This document shows positions 20,848 to 31,915 of a stretch of 64,000 nt of DNA, piece by piece. How positions within the stretch are numbered: the first letter of the stretch is position 1; each line of letters begins with the position of its first letter. The notes under the pieces are model-generated. The model worked only from the letters and a program-made list of their open reading frames with translations, did no database searches and was not told the origin of the DNA. Both the position numbers and the translations under genes were made by a program. This stretch comes from Myxocyprinus asiaticus (Eukaryota > Chordata > Actinopteri > Cypriniformes > Catostomidae): NCBI RefSeq assembly GCF_019703515.2, contig NC_059368.1, forward strand, positions 36,781,831 through 36,845,830, read 5' to 3'.

Positions 20848-22427
20848 CAGGTGCATCTCAATAAATTAGAATGTCGTGAAAAAGTTCATTTATTTCAGTA
20901 ATTCAACTCAAATTGTGAAACTCGTGTATTAAATAAATTCAATGCACACAGACTGAAGTAGTTTAAGTCTTTGGTTCTTTTAATTGTGATGATTTTGGCT
21001 CACATTTAACAAAAACCCACCAATTCACTATCTCAAAAAATTAGAATATGGTGACATGCCAATCAGCTAATCAACTCAAAACACCTGCAAAGGTTTCCTG
21101 AGCCTTCAAAATGGTCTCTCAGTTTGGTTCACTAGGCTACACAATCATGGGGAAGACTGCTGATCTGACAGTTGTCCAGAAGACAATCATTGACACCCTT
21201 CACAAGGAGGGTAAGCCACAAACATTCATTGCCAAAGAAGCTGGCTGTTCACAGAGTGCTGTATCCAAGCATGTTAACAGAAAGTTGAGTGGAAGGAAAA
21301 AGTGTGGAAGAAAAAGATGCACAACCAACCGAGAGAACCGCAGCCTTATGATTGTCAAGCAAAATCGATTCAAGAATTTGGGTGAACTTCACAAGAAATG
21401 GACTGAGGCTGGGGTCAAGGCATCAAGAGCCACCACACACAGACATGTCAAGGAATTTGGCTACAGTTGTCGTATTCCTCTTGTTAAGCCACTCCTGAAC
21501 CACAGACAACGTCAGAGGCGTCTTACCTGGGCTAAGGAGAAGAAGAACTGGACTGTTGCCCAGTGTTCCAAAGTCCTCTTTTCAGATGAGAGCAAGTTTT
21601 GTATTTCATTTAGAAACCAAGGTCCTAGAGTCTGGAGGAAGGGTGGAGAAGCTCATAGCCCAAGTTGCTTGAAGTCCAGTGTTAAGTTTCCACAGTCTGT
21701 GATGATTTGGGGTGCAATGTCATCTGCTGGTGTTGGTCCATTGTGTTTTTTGAAAAGCAAAGTCACTGCACCCGTTTACCAAGAAATTTTGGAGCACTTC
21801 ATGCTTCCTTCTGCTGACCAGCTTTTTAAAGATGCTGATTTCATTTTCCAGCAGGATTTGGCACCTGCCCACACTGCCAAAAGCACCAAAAGTTGGTTAA
21901 ATGACCATGGTGTTGGTGTGCTTGACTGGCCAGTAAAATCACCAGACCTGAACCCCATAGAGAATCTATGGGGTATTGTCAAGAGGAAAATGAGAAACAA
22001 GAGACCAAAAAATGTAGATGAGCTGAAGGCCACTGTCAAAGAAACCTGGGCTTCCATACCACCTCAGCAGTGCCACAAACTGATCACCTCCATGCCACGC
22101 CGAATTGAGGCAGTAATTAAAGCAAAAGGAGCCCCTACCAAGTATTGAGTACATATACAGTAAATGAACATACTTTCCAGAAGGCCAACAATTCACTAAA
22201 AATGTTTTTTTATTGGTCTTATGATGTATTCTAATTTTTTGAGATAGTGAATTGGTGGGTTTTTGTTAAATGTGAGCCAAAATCATCACAATTAAAAGAA
22301 CCAAAGACTTAAACTACTTCAGTCTGTGTGCACTGAATTTATTTAATACACGAGTTTCACAATTTGAGTTGAATTACTGAAATAAATGAACTTTTCCACG
22401 ACATTCTAATTTATTGAGATGCACCTG
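20848..22427 (+). mobile_element. Complete, recently inserted Tc1/mariner element
   Basis: A 1,580-bp element flanked by TA, with inverted arms of about 200 bp (20848-21049 and 22226-22427). I see only two mismatches between the arms by eye. Each arm has an outer repeat (ATAAATTAGAATGT) and an inner repeat (AAAAAATTAGAATA), the IR/DR arrangement of Tc1 elements bound by transposase at two sites. It contains a complete transposase frame. Confidence 0.93.
21111..22148 (+). CDS. Tc1/mariner transposase, uninterrupted (DD34E)
   Basis: A 345-codon frame, or 333 residues if the second ATG at 21147 (MGKTADLTVVQ) is used; that start fits Tc1 families better. The N-terminal helix-turn-helix pair covers about residues 20-115 (FIAKEAGCSQSAVSKHVNRK; ATTHRHVKEFGYSCR), with a basic GRKR AT-hook/nuclear-signal type linker near residue 66. 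The catalytic triad is D159 (LFSDESKF), D249 (QQDLAPAHT) and E284 (NPIENLW), with 34 residues between the last two. It ends GAPTKY followed by TGA. It would bind the inner arms and cut and paste the element into TA sites in the nucleus. There are no stops or frameshifts. Confidence 0.92.
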   Translation: MVSQFGSLGYTIMGKTADLTVVQKTIIDTLHKEGKPQTFIAKEAGCSQSAVSKHVNRKLSGRKKCGRKRCTTNRENRSLMIVKQNRFKNLGELHKKWTEAGVKASRATTHRHVKEFGYSCRIPLVKPLLNHRQRQRRLTWAKEKKNWTVAQCSKVLFSDESKFCISFRNQGPRVWRKGGEAHSPSCLKSSVKFPQSVMIWGAMSSAGVGPLCFLKSKVTAPVYQEILEHFMLPSADQLFKDADFIFQQDLAPAHTAKSTKSWLNDHGVGVLDWPVKSPDLNPIENLWGIVKRKMRNKRPKNVDELKATVKETWASIPPQQCHKLITSMPRRIEAVIKAKGAPTKY

Positions 22428-22476
22428 TATATCAGGAAGGTGTCCCTCGCGAGGAGATCATATTTGGAGTTCCTTG

Positions 22477-23671
22477 CAGGGTTGTGCCAAATTCTGAATT
22501 TCAGAATTAATTCTCTTTCAATTTTCAATTGGCCACGCCCCAAAGAAAGCTGAATTGGAATTTGAATTGGAATGATAGGAATTGTAATATACTGAACTGC
22601 AATTAAAAAAAAATTCTACAGTCACACTACACAATTTAATTAGTCCACATTTTGTGACAAATAATTACATTATTATAATTTTTTTAAACCAAGTATGACT
22701 ATTTAGTCCCTAATTGGTACAATTACTCTTTTTGTTTTTACTTCTAGACATAACATTTCTCACAAAAACAAAACTAAAATGAACATAGCCATCAAAAGAT
22801 TTTGTTTTTGCTGAACAACACCAGAAATTGTCCACCATGTTGTTTTCAGATAACTTCATAAAAATAGATTCAAAATTGGAATCTATTGATTGTTTAATAG
22901 ATTGAGCAAACTACAGCATTCCTGGAATTTTTACATAAAGTGAAAACATTTAAATATAGTGAAATAAATGAATATACACAATTCAATAGGTGGCTTTTTA
23001 AACATTATTACATTTTATTATATTTATTATTGATTATTAATACTGTAAAAAGTGATGTGTTTTTAGAACATAAAGAAATTAAGTTTGCATTGCTTTAAAT
23101 TGAATTAATCTGGAGAATTTTAAATAAATCAATTTAAAATGCCAACTTGCCATGACTTTTACATATTAGCTGTACATATTACATATAAATTTTACATATT
23201 TAACAAATACATATTTAAATTAAGCAACTTTAAAAAGATTTCTTAAACTCTGTCAACTTAGTCCTATGACAACTGCTACCTTTATATACAGGATTATTAA
23301 ACAGTTTAATATTCTGAGCATCTTCTGTACATTCCTATAAACATACAGTATATTTCATGGAGAGCGATGTGCTTTTAAACCAATAAGAAGTTTCTGGAAA
23401 TAACCCTATTTGTTACAGTATGCATGTGATAATATGATAACATATTTCATGTTAAACTGAAAAATCAAATGTATTATTAAAAAATAAACTTGAAAACATG
23501 CATATGAATTTCTTTGAATTTCATTAAATTTTAATTGTACTTAAAAAAAAAAAAATGTCACTGAAATTGCAATTCTACATCCTTTGTCAACTCAAATGCA
23601 ATCCAAATTCAGGAACTGAACTGGAATTGAATTGGTATTCTTCATTCAATTCTAAATGGTGCACAACCCTG
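22477..23671. mobile_element. hAT-type non-autonomous element
   Basis: Inverted ends are CAGGGTTGTGCCAAATT and, from the right, CAGGGTTGTGCACCATT. The 8-bp flanks GTTCCTTG (22469-22476) and TTTCCTTG (23672-23679) differ at one base. Inner arms carry repeated GAATTGGAATT motifs. 1,195 bp, AT-rich, no transposase. Confidence 0.75.
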
Positions 23672-23679
23672 TTTCCTTG

Positions 23680-24774
23680 GCAACAACATTTGAAAACCCC
23701 TACTGTAGATAATTTCATATCGTTATGCTCAGTGCTCAAAGCATACTAGATTCTGTATTCTTCTCAAATTGGGGGTTGGGGGTTGTGGCCCCCCAGAGCA
23801 TTTAGCCATCCGACCGGAGCATTGTGTGTTTCCCCCTGAGCGTTATGTCTTCCAGAGTCACACACAGTCACTTTTAAGCAACAGCAGAGAGCGCTCTTGT
23901 ATGAGTAGAAGCACACTCACTCCTGCACTCTACCAACTGATACACGCTACTGCATCCACCTACAAGACAGACCATATAAAACACACACATGCACAACTAC
24001 TGAATTTACCTAAAGTCACATAGGAAGTTGCACACAAACATGTGCACAAATACACACACAACACTTACAACCGATATTTGATCTAAAGCAACAAAATACA
24101 ACATACACAGAGTCTTATTGCCATTAAACTGCTGCAAACTGTTCCACACAATTTGACAAAGATCATATCTGGGCCAAAACTATTTTGTTTGTTGTGTAAA
24201 AGGGAAAGTGGAACACTTTAAAAGTATTAAATATTCCACACAGACAGGGGTGAGAAAGAGGCGAAATATGAGCAAAATGTGTGAGGAAATGTGTTTATTT
24301 GTTTACTTCTGTTTTTTAACTGCACACATACACTCCATACACACAAACAAACAAACAAACAAACAAACAAACAAACACAAAGCCCCAGTGGGACAGCTGG
24401 CGTGACGCCTTCTGGGTGGACCATGATTTTATCCAGCACTCAGAAACTTTGAATGTCAAACAAACAAAAACAACAATCACTTGTAGTCCTTTTAGGACTG
24501 AGCAAAGTCTGTGACTACCCGCATACACAATCTTGCATGTTTTTAGCTGTAAAACAGTTTCTGCTGCTAACAGCTCTAAAATTTTAATGTTCACTTCGAG
24601 AAATTACACAAGTAGTAATGTAGTGCACTGGGCTTTAAAGGGCGAACATGGTGCTCTTACATAGAATTCAGTAAAGTATTTGTATTTTCTGTACTTATGC
24701 TGACATAAAGGCACTTAAGTGATATTCAAATAAAGTTTCCACAAGTTTTTTTTGTTGTTGGACTACATTCTTAT
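23680..24774. other. no gene recognised; CA-rich stretches
   Basis: Contains scattered ACACAC tracts near 23980-24070 and the CAAA microsatellite described separately. No exon recognised. Confidence 0.4.
24340..24378. repeat. (CAAA)n microsatellite
   Basis: About nine tandem CAAA units. Confidence 0.95.
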
Positions 24775-24844
24775 CAGCGTTGGGCAAGCTTCTCAAAAAA
24801 TTTAGCTAGCTAAGCTATCAACTACTCAACAAAAACAACATAAG

Positions 24845-25213
24845 TGGACCCACTTTATATTAAGTGGCCTTAACTACTATGTACTTAACCATTTGATACA
24901 ATGTACTTATTATGTACATACATGTTCCTGCATTGTTATTACATTTAAAGTACTTGCATTTAATTACATTTGTAGTTACACTGTTAACTTTACCCCTAAC
25001 CCTAACCCCACCCTTACCCCAAAACCTAACTCTAACCCCTAATTCTAACCCTAACCCTACCCTTACACTTAAACCTACACATACCTTAACCTCAGTAGTA
25101 GCAAATGTGGGAATTTTGCAGAACAACATGTAGTTACACAGTAAATACATAGTCTTGTATGTATTTAATGTTAGTACATAGTAGTTAAGGCCATCTAATA
25201 TAAAGTGTGACCA
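24845..25213. mobile_element. Nested MITE with telomere-like core
   Basis: The arms CACTTTATATTAAGTGGCC and, from the right, CACTTTATATTAGATGGCC, followed by TTAACTACTATGTACTTA/A on both sides, make a long imperfect foldback. Its core holds degenerate CCCTAA repeats. Its insertion inside the hAT element shows it is the younger of the two. Confidence 0.7.
24985..25085. repeat. degenerate interstitial CCCTAA repeat
   Basis: About 100 bases of CCCTAACCCTAACC-like repeats with variants (ACCCCA, ACTCTAACCC). It belongs to the MITE core and is not a chromosome end. Confidence 0.8.
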
Positions 25214-25766
25214 AATAAGTTAAGCCAAGCTAAAAGCTACACCTCAGAGAGAGTATAAAGACACACTACAAGCTACATGCCAAAAGTAGCTTGCTAGATT
25301 TAAGCAACTTCATTTTTTTCCCCCAACCAGATACACAGGGCGTACTGTCATAGACAAAGCATCTAAAAGACTAATCATATGATGTTTATCTAAGCCATGG
25401 TACAGTATAGTCCAATACACTATGGTGCAATTTGAAATGTATGTGCATGTACAAAAACATGTAAATTGATATTTATACATGCCACCTATGCAGATCCATG
25501 TGGTCAAAATGAAAAATCACTGTTTTTAAATTTTATTTTTCATATTAATACTACTACCTCTACAAGCCCATGTTAACTTGAACATAATTTCCTTTGTACA
25601 TTCCTGTATAAAAACCTCATAGATATACTATTCATCTTATCCTGTAATTCTGTGTCTAGCTGTTGTAATTATTTATGTACTAGATGCTTCTGATCAGAGG
25701 CCAAATTCTGTGCGTGTGTGTGAGCACATCTGGGCAATAACAATGTGATATCTGATGGTATCAGAT

Positions 25767-26060
25767 GGTAATACTGTGGTACTTTGAGATACAATTACCA
25801 TATTTATGTACTATTCTGTATTTACATGGTGCTTCAAAGTACTTCAAAGAATACCATGGTACTATCATGGTAATTTGATATATGATTACCATATTCACAT
25901 ACTGTACAACTGAGTTTAAATGGTGTTTCAAGGAAATTCAAAGAATACCATGGTACCACTATGGTACATTACTAGCATATATGATTAACTTATTCATATA
26001 CCATTGTCTTAACATGGCGCCCCCAGGTAATGGTACATGTCCAAAAAACATGGTAATGTC
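25767..26060. repeat. tandem repeat, about 95-bp unit with CCATGGTA palindromes
   Basis: Two good units and a third diverged one, marked by TTCAAAGAATACCATGGTA at 25843 and 25937. The units are rich in the self-complementary TACCATGGTA. Confidence 0.75.
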
Positions 26061-26880
26061 ACGGTACTTTTTTGATGTGTTTTCGAGTAGGCTACTAAAT
26101 GTTTTGATACTCTTTTGGTGGTGTTTTTACCTGTAGTGCTGTTCACAAGCTGCACACGTGTTGAACTTAATAAAGACCTTTTAGTTTCTTTAGTTAGATC
26201 TACAATCACTGGCAAATGATAGGACACATTTTCAGGTTTCGTTTCCATTGACTGTAGATCCACTGCAACCAGCGTTATCTTTATTTTCAGTATTTTATAA
26301 TATTCCTAGAGCATTTTGGCAAGTGAGAGTGCGCACCATATGATTCAGCAATGAGCGCGTGAGCTTTCTGAGTCATTCAGACTGAATTGCGAACCAATTC
26401 AGACTGCTTTGCTGTCACGTGTGACCAATTCATTGTAAAGAACTGACTCAGATGAGTGATTCATTTGTGAGTCTGACATCTTTAGTTCTGATTCAAAACT
26501 CATGATAGTAAACACCAGGTGCAGCATGATGTAGCGGTGTAGCTTTTTTCGAAGCTATGCCGCTACCTAATCAAAAATATAGCTTCACTACTGAAAAGCT
26601 ACTTGATTTAAAACTAGCGAAGCTACCACCTCGCTACTCAGAAATGTAGTTAAGCTAATAGCTTTGCTATTTGTAGTGAAACTACTGCCCATCACTGATT
26701 CTTATGGTCAATAAATAATAACGAATGCATAAATGTTTTGTTTTACTGCATGACAACTGCCTTGGTAAAGGATTAATTCTTATTTCAATCTGTTCAGGAC
26801 CTTCTTTTCAAGACCCGTTTCACTATTTCTGTAGTAGGGGTTGTATGAAACTACAGGGATATCTTCACGTCAGTCTTAAG

Positions 26881-27789
26881 TCAGTTAGTTCACCCAAAAA
26901 TGAAAATTCTCTCATCATTTACTCAGGCTCATGCCATACCAGATGTGTATGAATTTAGTTCTTCAGCAGAACACATTTGAAGAAAAATATCTTGGCTCAG
27001 TAGGTCCTTACAATGCAAGTGGATGGTGATTAGGCCTTTGAAGCTCCAAATCACAGACAGTCAGCATAAACGTCATCCATACGACTCCAGCGATTAAATG
27101 AATGTATCCTAATGCAAAACTATCGCTTTTGGTGCGAAAAAGATCAATATTCAAGTACTTCTTAACTATAAATCATCGCGTCTGATCAGCAGCAGTATGC
27201 GCGTTCATGAGAGGACTGAGTTCACGTGGTCTCTAGTGTGATATATTCGCGTTGGCATGTTACGGACGTAATCTTACGTTTTTCGCTCGGTTGAGACATC
27301 CAGGATAAGCACACAAACGCACCATTGTGAAAAACATTCAGATACAAATACAGATCTAAACCAAAACCAACAAAGCTTCTGTACAGTGTTCCTCCTACTC
27401 ACTTGTAAACAGTGCTGCTCTTCCGGTAGTGTCGCACCTGCGTCAGTTCTCGCGTGAACATGCCAACACGATTACATCACAGGTGCATACTGCTAATGAC
27501 TGGAAGCGATGCTTTATAGTTAAAAAGTACTTAAATATTGATCTTTTTTGCACCAAAGTGATCGTATCGCTTTAGAAGACATTAATTTAACCACTGGAGT
27601 CATATGGATGACATTTATGCTGACTGTCTGTTCTTTTTGGAGCTTTAAAGATCTGATCCCCATCCACTTGCATTTTATGGACCTACTGAGCTGAGATATT
27701 TTTCTATTTTCTTCAAATGTGTTCTGCTAAAGAAAGTCATACACACCTGGGATGGCATGAGGGTGAGTAAATGATGAGAGAATTTTTAG
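26881..27789. mobile_element. GTTCACCCAAAAATG MITE, ends eroded
   Basis: The left arm is GTTCACCCAAAAATGAAAA then ATCATTTACTCA; the right arm is GGGTGAGTAAATGATGAGAG inverted. Both outermost ends are worn, unlike the copies at 50832 and 60120. Inner arm motifs (AGGTCCTTACAATGCAAGTG; GACTCCAGCG) identify the family. Confidence 0.75.
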
Positions 27790-28715
27790 AAAGCCAGGCT
27801 TAATGACATGCTTTGGTATTTCTGAATAACCAGAGCATCATTTCAGACGCTATGCGATGATATTCTCTGAGCGAATTATGTATTCACATGACTTGAGGCA
27901 AAATCACAAGACTTTTTTTTGATGCACATCTATTTTCCTGAATATGAATTCTAAATTACAATTAAGTGTTATATAATGTGTGTTTGTGCAAGATAAATGT
28001 AAATGGGGAGACTTACTAGTGTTTAATGTTTTGTTGATTTATTTAGAAGAGTTTCTGTTACATTGGAGTTTTGGAGGGTTGCCATAATATTGAATAGTGG
28101 AGCTTTAGTTTAGGTTGAGGACAGGTACAAGTTAAGAATGTTTTATATTGCTTTACTCATTGAGCAATTGCTATGCTAATCAATGCATAGTGTTTCCAAT
28201 AATCATGCATTCAGCATGCTAGCATCCTCTGTACTAGCCAGTTTACTAGCAAGTAACAGAAAGAGATTAATTTACTGTATGTTAGTTTAACATGTCTACT
28301 TTAGTAGACTACTTTAGTTTAATTTAAAGTTAAGTGCCATTTAAAGTTGAGTGTCAGCTTACTCAATATTTCAAGTTAAGAGCAATTAACATGCATGTGT
28401 AGTACAAAATCAAAATCTGAAAGTTCTACTAACTTTAACTTGGAGTTTAACTTAAAAATATTGATGGAACTGATTGCCTTAATTTTTTTTAGTTCTGCTA
28501 GTATATTAGGGTTTACAGTGAAAGAGTTTCTCTTTAAAGATGTTCACACTTGAGTTAAAAGAACCAAACTCTTATATTTTTCAGTTGATCAGTTGAAGAG
28601 AGAATTAAAAACAACCAAAACTGAATTATCACACAGCCATATTTTTGGACTCATTGTGAAGGGATGCCCTGTTTAATTTAAAATGTAAAAATGTTCACTT
28701 GATCAGGCCTATAAC
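27790..28715. other. no gene recognised; AT-rich repeat-like DNA
   Basis: The stretch 28280-28520 (AAGTTCTACTAACTTTAACT and similar) resembles a teleost interspersed repeat, but no ends were defined. Confidence 0.3.
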
Positions 28716-29333
28716 CAGGTTTTGAAATGAACACCGGTCAACCCGCCAAATGAGTGTAAAAATCAGCAGTGGCGGGTAACTCCGTCAGTCTTACTAGCCA
28801 CTTTGGCAGGTGATGTTTTCAGGGTTTTTCCTGCATTGAAAACTTTGTGAATGTCAGGCAACTCTGGCCGCTGGCAAATTTTATTGCATTCATCTTGTGT
28901 TTTATAAGCGCTTATTAAGCACTAAATATGCCTCTCATAACTTATACATGCATCTGTGCGAATGAAGCGTGCTTTCGTGCGAACCGTGGCACATCAGCAT
29001 GCTGCAGAAATAAGATTGCCAGATTTCAAGAAGAAATGCAGAAGAAAGAAAGTCATACTCATCTGGGATGGTACGAGGGTGAGTAAATGATGAGACAATT
29101 TTCATTTTTGGGTGAACTATCCCTTTAAGTCATTAGGCTTGTCCTGTTAAGCTAATATCATTCAGTTTCAAATAAAATGTCCAAATAAATTCATGCAGTT
29201 ACAGTTTTCAGTCCCCTTTATCAGTTTTTGTGGGGCGGGGGATTTTGGCTAGTGAAAAAGCTGACCGGTTAGTGACCTTGTAACACTACTAGCCACAGTG
29301 GCCGGTGGGCCAAAAAGTTCATTTCAAACCCTG
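28716..29333. mobile_element. hAT-type non-autonomous element
   Basis: Inverted ends are CAGGTTTTGAAATGAAC and, from the right, CAGGGTTTGAAATGAAC. Flanks CCTATAAC and CCAATAAC agree at 7 of 8 bases. It contains half of a TTAA-type MITE (29038-29128) as a later insertion or capture. Confidence 0.7.
29038..29128. mobile_element. half MITE (TTAA type) nested in hAT
   Basis: Only the right arm of the CAAAAATGAAAAT family, ending GGTGAACTATCCCTTTAA; the left arm is missing. Confidence 0.75.
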
Positions 29334-29596
29334 CCAATAACCATTGGCCTCACCAGGAAAATCCCTAGAATAGAAACCTAAATGAATATAAAGCATAGCT
29401 TTTAAACTTTGCTTAACACTTTTGTCTATATTTGTTAAAATAGAAAACTGCAACAAAGTGGAGGTGCATTCCACCCACTACTGTTTTAAAAAGTGTAATG
29501 TGTCATGCAAGTTGCCTGAATGCACAATGTCTAAACTCTCAACGACAAAACATTAGTATTTTGTGTCATTCTTAAACTGCTTTATAAGGTGGTAAC

Positions 29597-30798
29597 CAAT
29601 GTTGGGTGTAACGCATTACAAAGTATGCCAGTATGCCAAAATATTTCTATTTTTCCTTGAAAATGTGAAGGGATTACTCTTCATTTTTTAGTAATTTAAT
29701 TACAGTTACTTATGATGTACTTGCGTTATATACTGTATAAACTTTCAAAAATTCTATATAAAATAATATTAAATTAAAAATCGAAATTTACCATCCAATG
29801 ATAACATTTGTTTTATAATTCAATGTGGCCCCTTTAAATGCATTGGCAATATTCCTGCGTGCGTGAGCTAGCGCCACTATGTTGAGAAATCACTCAATAG
29901 ACAGATGTCGGAAGATACGAGTGGCTACTTTTCTAAATGGAAATATCACCATTACTACGAGTTTATGACAAGACAAATGCAGATCCGAAGCACAAGTACC
30001 TAGTAAAGCATTTGGCACGGCAATATGTAGACATGTTTCTTAAACGTAGTCTACATTTAAGAAATCGCAGGGCTGTTCACACCAAACATGTTTTTGCGCA
30101 TGTCTGCACTGTGTCGCAATTGATTTCTGATGTAATCGCGCTAGACGGACGTCTTTGACTGCTTCAGTGCATCTTACTGTTTCTTTCGAGTCTCGCGCAG
30201 GACCGACGGATTTTAGCGTCAAGTTAAAAAGAGCTTCAATATATTGAGACACCTGCATTCGGTTTCATTTGTTGCACTGCATCTAGCTTGTTTTTAGCAC
30301 AGGTGTCACTAAGATTCGAAGTTCTGAAAAAGTTAATTGTCAAAGAAAACTTCATGTGCCTGTTGCACCATTACACATGGTTCCAGATTGTAAAGTTTCA
30401 GTCCAAATAAAGTTTCAGCATGCGACAAACGGTAAGCCAATATTACTGTTACGAATGTTGCCTACGATGCTTACATCAAATACAACCTTTTGCAACAAAT
30501 GTACTTGCTTGGAGAAGAAATTATACAGAGAGTGATCGATTTTGAGTTACAGATTTTACTCTCCATTTAAGAACAGTTTAAGAACAGTTCAAGAATAATT
30601 TATTTGATGTTGTAGGATTTATTTGAAAGAATTAAAAGAAATGCATTTAATGTCTGTCATTTTATTGTCCATCTGGTCAAAGTTGATCTGGGTTTTAGAA
30701 AAGTAATTAGTAATGAGTAATTTAATTTTCAGTAATTAGTACAGTAATCTAATTACAATGTAGAAGATGTAATTTTTGGAGTAACTTACCCAACACTG
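29597..30798. mobile_element. hAT-type element (8-bp TSD GTGGTAAC)
   Basis: The ends are CAATGTTGGGTGTAACG and, inverted, CAGTGTTGGGTAAGTTAC. The duplication GTGGTAAC is perfect at 29589-29596 and 30799-30806. The interior 30073-30540 is homologous to the interior of the unrelated-ended hAT element at 37292-38029. It includes AACGGTAAGC, which fits a 5' splice site. No transposase frame. Confidence 0.85.
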
Positions 30799-30806
30799 GT
30801 GGTAAC

Positions 30807-31473
30807 TCACTTTACTGCATTTTAGTGCTGTGTAAGGCTGGCCTGAGATGACCTGATCTGTGCCAAGCATCTGTGAGAGGCTTGAATTAGATCCCCAAAC
30901 ACTTAAAAAACTAAATGCAAGATGAAGAAATCTTTGCCACTCTATTCAGAGACACTCACACCACAGTTTATGGGAAGAGAGTACAGTTACCTCCTCATAA
31001 AGACACGAATCAAAGAGATACTGACCAGCGAACTTTAAAAAGTACACACGCCCAGGGAGACATGCTATTCATCTTGGACAAAATAAAGCTATTTGTATTT
31101 TACAGCAACCAAACTGTATTTACGCCAACTGGAAAAAGGCCATCAGCCAAAATCTTTACATCCTGTACAGACAGTGTTACCTGCTGCAAGATCGATTGTG
31201 TAATGTTTGTATGTGGATGCAGTGACCTTATTTGACTTTGCATCCCTTTCCTCTGTACACCTGTTTGAACTCTGGCAAAATAGTTTGAAGAAACCACCCC
31301 TCACCGTTTTTAGCAGCGAGGCCACTAATGAGTGCATGTGTCCCATGTGGCATTTTTCTGTGGTTGCTAAAAGACGAGGGGAAGTTAAAGTGCAATCCCT
31401 CAGGGCCATCATAAAACCCAGCTGAACCAAAACACTTTTGAAAACTCAAACTCTGAGAGACCATCACATGCCA
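30807..31473. other. no gene recognised
   Basis: Less AT-rich than neighbours, but overlapping frames on both strands show no recognisable domain and no clear splice-site pairs. Confidence 0.35.
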
Positions 31474-31560
31474 CTAGGACTGGGCGATCTAGCTAAAAAA
31501 AAAAAGATTCCATTATATTTTTTAGCCTTTTGATGATATTTGATACATATCTGGACATTT
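31474..31560. mobile_element. hAT-like relic, left end only
   Basis: TAGGACTGGGCGATCTAGC matches the left end of the family whose right ends occur at about 782 and 38513. Confidence 0.35.
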
Positions 31561-31915
31561 ATGTATGTATGCTCTGTCATGGCTTAAAGGAGTGATGAAC
31601 CATCAATTCAACCAAACAAATAAATTCAAAATGTTACATGCAAGAACTCAAATACAGTAAAAAATTAGTTAACAATAAGCAATTCATGTTTGAACACAGT
31701 TGTTCACTAAATGAACAAGGAAGAATGCTTATTTAATCATTTTCATTTATATGCGCCAACATCGCAAAGTAATAAACAGCACCTTTAGCTACATGGGGAC
31801 TGCAAACAAATTGTTGAGTCAGTTTTGCGCCCTCACAGTCTGCGCCCTGTGCACCATCTCAATCTCTTTCAGCATTTAAGCACATGCAGTATATGAATTA
31901 TAGCAATCAACAGTT

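Larger units (their letters stand above)
24775..26697. mobile_element. hAT-type element with nested MITE (8-bp TSD ATTCTTAT)
   Basis: The ends are CAGCGTTGGGCAAG and, inverted, CAGTGATGGGCAGTAG. The target duplication ATTCTTAT is perfect at 24767-24774 and 26698-26705. Subterminal AAGCTA/TAGCTT motifs recur on both arms. 1,923 bp without a transposase. The interior holds a nested MITE (24845-25213) and a tandem repeat (25767-26060). Confidence 0.85.

Noticed and set aside
24985..25085. Chromosome end / telomere
   Set aside because: Short, degenerate and enclosed by MITE arms inside a hAT element.
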